From positions 1 through 34,667 of the forward strand of contig CALZPA010000006.1 of the NCBI GenBank assembly GCA_945827525.1: a stretch of DNA of 34,667 nucleotides. The letters are read 5' to 3'. Below the pieces are notes generated by a model, which saw nothing but the letters and a program-made list of their open reading frames with translations, was not told the DNA's origin and ran no database searches. The stretch comes from an uncultured Lentisphaeria bacterium (lineage in GTDB: Bacteria; Verrucomicrobiota; Lentisphaeria; Oligosphaerales; Oligosphaeraceae). This document shows, piece by piece, positions 33,505 through 34,667 of the stretch; the first letter of the stretch is position 1; each line of letters begins with the position of its first letter. A program made the position numbers and the translations under genes.

Positions 33505-34440
33505 ATGGGTGTCCTGCTGCGCCTGGCCATGCTCTGTATGCCGCTGGGCATCCTGGCGGCGGAGACCGTATGGTATGTGCCGGGCTGGCTACGCTGCGGC
33601 TCCCCCGACGAGAAGGTGCTGGCCGAACTGCGCCTGGCCTTCCCGCAGGCGAAGGTGGTCTTCCGTGACTGGGACGGCAACGGACTCTGGGGCGACAGCG
33701 TCCGCAACGCCGACCTCCACGCGCAGGCGCTGCTGCGCGAACTGGAGCGCCTGACGCCCGCCGAACGCGCCTCGCTGACGCTCGTGGGCCATTCGCTGGG
33801 CGGACGCACCACGGTGCGGCTGCTGGCGGCGATGGCGTCGCGCGGACTGAACGTGCGACGGGCCATCCTGCTTGGCGCGGCCATTCCCTACACGGACCGC
33901 GACCTGACGCGGATGACGGCGGCGAGCCAGGAGCCCGTGCTCAACCTGTGCAATCCCGAGGATGTGACGCTGCGCTATCTCTATACGCTCTTTGGCGGCG
34001 AGCCGGCGCCGGCGCTGGGCGCGAACGGAACCACCTATCGGCTGGAGCACTATGTTGAGCAGGTTGTGCCGCAGCGTGTGGTCGAGGACGTCTCCTTCGG
34101 CTCGCCGCTGAAGGACGTGCGGCTGGTGAAGCAACTGGCCCAGCATCACGCCCTGTTCTATGCGAATTGGCTGCGACGGGTGTGCACGGGACAGGCGGAG
34201 GCGTCATCATCGCCGCCGCTGGTGCCCCAGGGCGCCGTGAACCTGCGCCTTGGTGTGATGGACGCCAAGGTCTGGTGGGAGGTGCTTGATGCCCGCCAGG
34301 GCTGGCAACTGCAGCGCAACCGCCTCACGGGACTGTGCCGCATCCTCAGCCCCTGCGGACAGCGTGAGGCCTGGGGAGACGAGGCCACCCTGAGGCGCTC
34401 CTTCAGGAAAGTCCTGGAACAGCTCCCCGGACAGAATTGA
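33505..34440 (+). CDS. Secreted alpha/beta hydrolase (lipase-like)
   Basis: Signal peptide MGVLLRLAMLCMPLGILAAE, nucleophile elbow TLVGHSLGGRTTVRLL. Confidence 0.75.
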   Translation: MGVLLRLAMLCMPLGILAAETVWYVPGWLRCGSPDEKVLAELRLAFPQAKVVFRDWDGNGLWGDSVRNADLHAQALLRELERLTPAERASLTLVGHSLGGRTTVRLLAAMASRGLNVRRAILLGAAIPYTDRDLTRMTAASQEPVLNLCNPEDVTLRYLYTLFGGEPAPALGANGTTYRLEHYVEQVVPQRVVEDVSFGSPLKDVRLVKQLAQHHALFYANWLRRVCTGQAEASSSPPLVPQGAVNLRLGVMDAKVWWEVLDARQGWQLQRNRLTGLCRILSPCGQREAWGDEATLRRSFRKVLEQLPGQN

Positions 34441-34454
34441 GGACGCCGCATTCC

Positions 34455-34475
34455 GCCGAGCGGGGCGAGGCGGCG
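34455..34475 (+). repeat. 21-nt direct repeat, left copy (gccgagcggggcgaggcggcg)
   Basis: Matches 34597-34617 (gccgagcgaagcgaggcggcg) with two mismatches. Confidence 0.75.
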
Positions 34476-34482
34476 CCTAGAA

Positions 34483-34583
34483 CCCTATGTGCCTTTTGCG
34501 GAGGACGCCTAGGGCAATGAGCCCTATGAGCCCTATGGGAAAAAACACACAAAACACACAAGACGAGAGTGACGAGAAGAAAG
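34483..34583 (+). repeat. Composite 9-nt periodic tract switching from CCCTATGAG-type to ACACAAAAC-type units
   Basis: 34483-34500 ccctatgtg ccttttgcg; then in one phase from 34512: gggcaatga gccctatga gccctatgg gaaaaaaca cacaaaaca cacaagacg agagtgacg agaagaaag. Confidence 0.75.
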
Positions 34584-34596
34584 CAACAGGAAAAAC

Positions 34597-34617
34597 GCCG
34601 AGCGAAGCGAGGCGGCG
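34597..34617 (+). repeat. 21-nt direct repeat, right copy (gccgagcgaagcgaggcggcg)
   Basis: See 34455-34475. Confidence 0.75.
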
Positions 34618-34667
34618 GAAGATCCCCTCCACTGGGCTGGAAGTTCTCCGCGCGGAAGCGCGGGATG

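Overview
This high-GC bacterial window has protein-coding genes on both strands and no rRNA, tRNA or CRISPR array that I could recognise. Its general character suggests the PVC superphylum (Lentisphaerota/Kiritimatiellota-like), but that is a weak inference. Most of 0.3-29.5 kb is on the minus strand: a TPR-like membrane protein with an ABC-2-type permease, a large secreted GH2-like protein, NadE, a degenerate alpha/beta hydrolase, Lnt, ArgS, HisD, a small Asp/Cys/His-tailed protein, a glycyl-radical enzyme, a lipoprotein, MgtC, signal peptidase I, RodA, a membrane-anchored small protein, an esterase and an RNB-family exoribonuclease. A plus-strand island at 3.9-7.5 kb carries a ketoacyl synthase, an ACP, ThyX, an NfeD-like protein and an isochorismatase-like hydrolase. 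From 29.7 kb to the end, plus-strand genes encode a polar amino-acid ABC transporter followed by a BNR/sialidase-like protein and a secreted lipase-like hydrolase. The left edge carries a truncated, AT-richer HipA-like kinase N-terminus that is absent from the ORF track. The most unusual signal is a set of non-coding tandem arrays with an exact 9-nt period at several loci. They use at least three unrelated unit sequences (CCCTATGAG-type, ACAAAAGAC-type, ATGGGGCGA-type). One array has a 33-nt higher-order unit and another is bracketed by 21-nt direct repeats. Other points of interest are degenerate catalytic motifs in three enzymes and a glycyl-radical enzyme with no adjacent activase.
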